Shown here piece after piece: positions 32,575 through 35,712 of a stretch of DNA of 35,712 bases; positions within the stretch are counted from its first letter, which is position 1; each line of letters begins with the position of its first letter. The notes beneath the pieces were generated by a model. It saw nothing but the letters and a program-made list of their open reading frames with translations. It had not been told where the DNA came from and searched no databases. The stretch is from an uncultured Anaerostipes sp. (GTDB lineage Bacteria; Bacillota; Clostridia; Lachnospirales; Lachnospiraceae), in assembly GCA_900756035.1 (NCBI GenBank), contig CAAEIR010000040.1:1-35712 (forward strand), given 5' to 3'. A program made the translations under genes and the position numbers.

Positions 32575-33885
32575 ATGAAACAGTGGATAAGAAAAGTAAT
32601 TCTATATCTGACGGTGCTGGCTGTATGTATTTCTTTATTCGGAGCCATATCAGTGCAGGGAGCGGAAAGTTATCGCTGGTATGGACCGGCATGGACTTAT
32701 GATACCCCTGATGAAGCAAGAAATTATGATATGAATGAAGAGAACCGTGCAGGAGTAGCGGTAGGCGGTTATATTTATCTTAAATATGGAAGCGATTACG
32801 AAGAAGAGACTGAGGACTGTACCATAGAATATCAGTGGAGTGCGTCCAACTTAAATGTCAGAGTGGATGTGCAGTCGGATCAGACATCTGCAAAAATTAC
32901 AGGAAATCGTGTTGGAACTGCTAGGGTAACGGTAACGGCTATTTATAAAAAGGCGGATGGAACGGAAGAGAATCAAAGAGTGAAAACTATGGATCTTCAA
33001 GTTACGAAACCGAGGTTGAAAAATAGTAAAATAGGTCTGGTAATTTATAATGAGGCGAAGATAGAATTGACCGGCAATTCATCTTATGGAGCAGATCATA
33101 TTTTATATGCGGCAGACCGTACCAGTAACTTCTATGTTTCAAGTGGTGGATCTGTATCCGGGTATGCGAAACAGACAAGGAAGGTTTTTGTCTTTGTAGA
33201 TGGGATAACTCTGACTGCCTGTGTAAAGTGCACAAATCCCTCTATTCGGGAAGGGTATGTTGTACAGAAGGGAAAAAGTGTTTCCTATAAGGTACGCGGG
33301 GCAAGTGGATATACACCGGTTACCTATAAAACAGGAAACAGCAAATATGCATCGGTGTCAAAAAGCGGAACTGTAAAAGGCAGAAGATATGGGAAAACTT
33401 CGCTTACAATTAAGGTAGATGGAGCAACGGCAAAATTTGATGTCTATGTTGTGAAAGCAAATGCGTATAAGGCGGTGACAAAGGCTCAATCCATTTGTAA
33501 GAGTAAGCCAAAGTATAGTCAGAAAAAACGGATGAAGAAAGGTTATGTAGATTGCAGTTCTTTTGTATGGAAAGCATATAAAAGCGGAAAAGTTAATTTT
33601 GGAAGTAAAAGTTATGCTCCGACAGCGGCTGACATTGCGAAATGGTGCAGCAAAAAGAAGAAACTTTTGAAATTGTCTTCTTATAATAAGAAATCGGCAA
33701 AACTAAAGCCGGGAGATCTTATCTTTTATAAAAAGAGAAGCGGGAAAAACGGACGATACAAAAACATCGATCATGTAGCAATGTATATTGGCAATGATAC
33801 GATCGTCCACGCAGACGGGCGAAGTGTATCCTACAGCTATCCTTGGTATCGGAAAGCCGCAGCGATTGCGCGTCCTGTCAAATAG
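32575..33885 (+). CDS. Secreted NlpC/P60 peptidase with Big2-like domain
   Basis: This 436-residue exported protein has a signal peptide at residues 1-30 (VILYLTVLAVCISLFGAI, cleavage near VQGA). The middle holds Ig-like repeats, including a Big2-type stretch (YASVSKSGTVKGRRYGKTSL). The C-terminal NlpC/P60 domain has the catalytic Cys327 (DCSSFVW), His400 (IDHVAMYIG) and a third polar residue, His412. The family cleaves D-gamma-glutamyl-diaminopimelate or related peptidoglycan bonds, so it is probably a wall hydrolase. The Lys/Ser-rich composition matches the phosphatase at 3479. ATG 32575 is chosen because GGGAGAAG is just upstream and it starts the signal peptide. Confidence 0.88.
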   Translation: MKQWIRKVILYLTVLAVCISLFGAISVQGAESYRWYGPAWTYDTPDEARNYDMNEENRAGVAVGGYIYLKYGSDYEEETEDCTIEYQWSASNLNVRVDVQSDQTSAKITGNRVGTARVTVTAIYKKADGTEENQRVKTMDLQVTKPRLKNSKIGLVIYNEAKIELTGNSSYGADHILYAADRTSNFYVSSGGSVSGYAKQTRKVFVFVDGITLTACVKCTNPSIREGYVVQKGKSVSYKVRGASGYTPVTYKTGNSKYASVSKSGTVKGRRYGKTSLTIKVDGATAKFDVYVVKANAYKAVTKAQSICKSKPKYSQKKRMKKGYVDCSSFVWKAYKSGKVNFGSKSYAPTAADIAKWCSKKKKLLKLSSYNKKSAKLKPGDLIFYKKRSGKNGRYKNIDHVAMYIGNDTIVHADGRSVSYSYPWYRKAAAIARPVK

Positions 33886-33918
33886 TTTAAGTACAAGATA
33901 ATATGTTACAGTGTGTTA

Positions 33919-33952
33919 GGTTGTTTACTTTTTGTAAGCAGCCTTTCTCTTT
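33919..33952 (+). terminator. Terminator after the NlpC/P60 gene
   Basis: GGTTGTTTAC (33919-33928) pairs with GTAAGCAGCC (33934-33943), with two G-U pairs. The loop is TTTTT and the tail is TTTCTCTTT. Confidence 0.8.
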
Positions 33953-33955
33953 ATA

Positions 33956-33983
33956 TTGACATTTTTAGAAAATATGATAATAT
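33956..33983 (+). promoter_or_regulatory. Promoter of the third AraM cluster
   Basis: TTGACA (33956-33961) and TAATAT (33978-33983) are 16 bases apart, with an extended TGA. The near-palindrome ACCAGTGGT (33991-33999) lies at the expected start site and could be a repressor operator, possibly GntR-type. Confidence 0.7.
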
Positions 33984-34039
33984 TAGTATAACCAGTGGTA
34001 ACAAAGGAACATGACCATTTGTATTGAAAAGGAGTTTTA

Positions 34040-35224
34040 ATGGACGATATTTTAAATATGCAAATAGAAGAGATGGCAGGAGTAAGTTTTTCTTGCAGCT
34101 GTGGGAGGGTTCATTGTCTTGAAATTGACAAATTAGTCATGGGAAAAGATGTTCTTAAAGATCTTCCGGAAATTTTAAAGGACTTTCAGAAAAGAAAGCT
34201 CTATATGTTAAGTGATAATCATACTTATGAGGCAGCAGGAGAACAAGTGTATCATATTTTGAAAGATGCGGGCTTTGATGTAATCCAAAAGGTGCTGAAT
34301 TCCGGAGAGGATGTTTTAATTCCGGATGAGAAAGCTGTGGGAGAGATGTTTATGGGGCTCGAAAAAGATACGGGAATGATTGTTGCCGTGGGCTCAGGAA
34401 CTCTTAATGATATGGCGAAGTTTATGTCATCCAGAACAGGGATTCCATACACGATTGTGTGTACCGCTCCATCCATGGATGGTTATGCCTCTTCAGGGGC
34501 TCCGTTAATGACGGGCGGGAAAAAGATTTCTTATGATGCTGTATTACCATATGCGATTGTCGGTGATACGGAAATTATGAAAAAAGCACCAATGAAAATG
34601 ATTCATGCGGGATACGGTGATGTGATTGGAAAACTGACGGCATTGGCTGACTGGAAGTTATCACAGGAACTAAAGGGAGAGTATTACTGTGATACGATGG
34701 TGCGGTTGGTGCGCAAAGCGGTAGATAAGGTGGTGGAAAAACGAAAAGCATTGGCAAACCGGGATGAAGAAGCAGTGCGTTATCTGATAGAGGCGCTCAC
34801 ATTGACCGGAGTTGCAATGGGATTAATCGGGGTATCAAGACCGGCTTCTGGGGCAGAGCATATGTTGAGTCATTATTGGGAAATGGCAGTAATTTCCAGA
34901 GGCGAAAATCCGGAACTGCATGGAATAAAAGTAGGAATTGCTTCTCCTGTCATTGCGGAAATATTTGATGAGATGAGGCATTGGCTTCCGGAATCGGTTC
35001 AAAATATAGCACCTTCCCGAAAATACATGGAGCAGCTTTTGCAAGATGAAGGAGCGCCGATTCATCCAAAGGAAGCAGGAGTTGACCGGGATTTGTTCTA
35101 TTATGGTATTTTGGAGGGAAATACTGTGCGGGAGAGGTACAGTATTTTAGATTTTGCAGTAGAACATGGAAAGATTCAGGAAATTGCGCAGAAGATAACA
35201 GATAGAGTATTTGAAGAAGAATAA
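34040..35224 (+). CDS. AraM/glycerol-1-phosphate-dehydrogenase-family enzyme, copy 3
   Basis: This 394-residue protein is close to copy 2 (59% over 300 residues by eye). The nucleotide motif AVGSGTLND is near residue 116. The metal ligands are Asp194, a His in GAEHMLSHYW and His294. The N-terminal CSCGRVH motif is at residues 19-25. It is followed 21 bases later by a mannose-family EIIA, so it heads a third PTS-linked operon that continues past the window. It probably oxidises a polyol phosphate delivered by that PTS. An AAAGGAG site lies 8 bases before the ATG. Confidence 0.88.
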   Translation: MDDILNMQIEEMAGVSFSCSCGRVHCLEIDKLVMGKDVLKDLPEILKDFQKRKLYMLSDNHTYEAAGEQVYHILKDAGFDVIQKVLNSGEDVLIPDEKAVGEMFMGLEKDTGMIVAVGSGTLNDMAKFMSSRTGIPYTIVCTAPSMDGYASSGAPLMTGGKKISYDAVLPYAIVGDTEIMKKAPMKMIHAGYGDVIGKLTALADWKLSQELKGEYYCDTMVRLVRKAVDKVVEKRKALANRDEEAVRYLIEALTLTGVAMGLIGVSRPASGAEHMLSHYWEMAVISRGENPELHGIKVGIASPVIAEIFDEMRHWLPESVQNIAPSRKYMEQLLQDEGAPIHPKEAGVDRDLFYYGILEGNTVRERYSILDFAVEHGKIQEIAQKITDRVFEEE

Positions 35225-35245
35225 GAGCGGAAAAAGGAGATCAAA

Positions 35246-35674
35246 ATGATAGGAATTTTAATTGCAACTCACGGTGATTTTGCATCCGGACTGTTAAGCG
35301 CGGTAGAATTAATTGCAGGAAAACAGGAAAAAGTAGGAACGATAGGATTACATCACGAAGACGGAATTGAGGAATTTGAGCAAAAAGTAAATAATATGTT
35401 GGATGACCTGGATGACGGAGACGGTGTTTTGGTATTTGTGGATATTCTTGGCGGAACGCCATCTAACGTGATTTTTCGAAGTCTGTCCAGAAAAAAATTT
35501 AAGGCGATTGCAGGTGTAAATATGGCGATGGTAGTGCAGGCTGTTATGATGCGGGATGGGGTGTCAGAAGAAGAACTCTATGAAAATGTATTGGAGATTG
35601 CAAAACAGCCTCCGATTTTACTTCACGAGATGTATGAGGAAATGCAGGCTGAGGCAGAGGAAGACGAAATTTAG
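35246..35674 (+). CDS. PTS mannose-family EIIA component
   Basis: This 142-residue protein has the EIIA-Man signature IATHGDFASGLL with the phosphorylated His9, and DILGGTPSN near residue 73. Its C-terminus is very acidic (EEMQAEAEEDEI). The family partners, EIIB, EIIC and EIID, are expected downstream outside the window. An AAAGGAG site precedes the ATG. The last 38 bases of the window show no gene start. Confidence 0.92.
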   Translation: MIGILIATHGDFASGLLSAVELIAGKQEKVGTIGLHHEDGIEEFEQKVNNMLDDLDDGDGVLVFVDILGGTPSNVIFRSLSRKKFKAIAGVNMAMVVQAVMMRDGVSEEELYENVLEIAKQPPILLHEMYEEMQAEAEEDEI

Positions 35675-35712
35675 CTATGTAGGAATATTTTTAAAAGAAA
35701 ATATTGGTAAAG

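Overview
The window is a chromosomal stretch of a low-to-moderate GC Firmicute, most likely a Lachnospiraceae gut anaerobe (Mediterraneibacter, Dorea or Blautia-like). This is inferred from the pth-mfd-PrsA order, the small Cys-rich protein at 935, the Big2/Fn3 surface proteins with Lys-rich C-termini, and the strong AGGAGG sites. I see no tRNA, rRNA, CRISPR array, insertion sequence or phage gene. Nearly all genes are on the plus strand.

Region 1 (1-13500) is housekeeping. It holds a HAD hydrolase, a small Cys protein, a cytidylate-kinase-like protein, a MATE exporter, a secreted purple-acid-phosphatase-like enzyme, a YibE/F membrane protein, an aroF-type DAHP synthase, pth, mfd and a PrsA-like foldase. 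The DAHP synthase has a clear attenuator that is not obvious from ORF calling. A 34-residue leader peptide (6741-6845) carries nine aromatic codons in a run of ten, followed by a 15-bp terminator hairpin and a competing antiterminator pairing. An AT-rich minus-strand remnant (13533-14033) separates this region from the next.

Region 2 (14107-21403) is a sugar-alcohol-type PTS cluster: a PRD/EIIA regulator, galactitol-family EIIA, EIIB and EIIC, an AraM/glycerol-1-phosphate-dehydrogenase-family enzyme, AraD (L-ribulose-5-P 4-epimerase) and an AraL/NagD-type HAD phosphatase. Region 3 (21578-26523) is rpmG-secE-nusG-rplK-rplA, then a second MATE gene, then the L10 leader with rplJ-rplL. The MATE gene splits the usual rplKAJL block. 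Two L1-box-like leader elements precede rplK and rplA.

Region 4 (26506-31475) is a second PTS/AraM cluster: a SorC-type regulator, an RpiB/LacAB-type isomerase, a second AraM, a second AraL (about 81% identical to the first), a 5'-truncated glucitol EIIBC and glucitol EIIA. A shared motif, ATTTAAACAATTGT, occurs near both promoter regions and is a candidate operator. A D-2-hydroxyacid dehydrogenase and a secreted NlpC/P60 protein follow. Region 5 (33956 to the window end) starts a third cluster, with a third AraM followed by a mannose-family EIIA, and runs off the edge.

The most interesting theme is that three AraM paralogues within 17 kb are each tied to a different PTS family (galactitol, glucitol, mannose). 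This suggests that AraM here acts as a polyol-phosphate dehydrogenase in several parallel polyol pathways rather than as a lipid-type glycerol-1-P enzyme. All functional statements rest on reading motifs by eye; no database search was possible.
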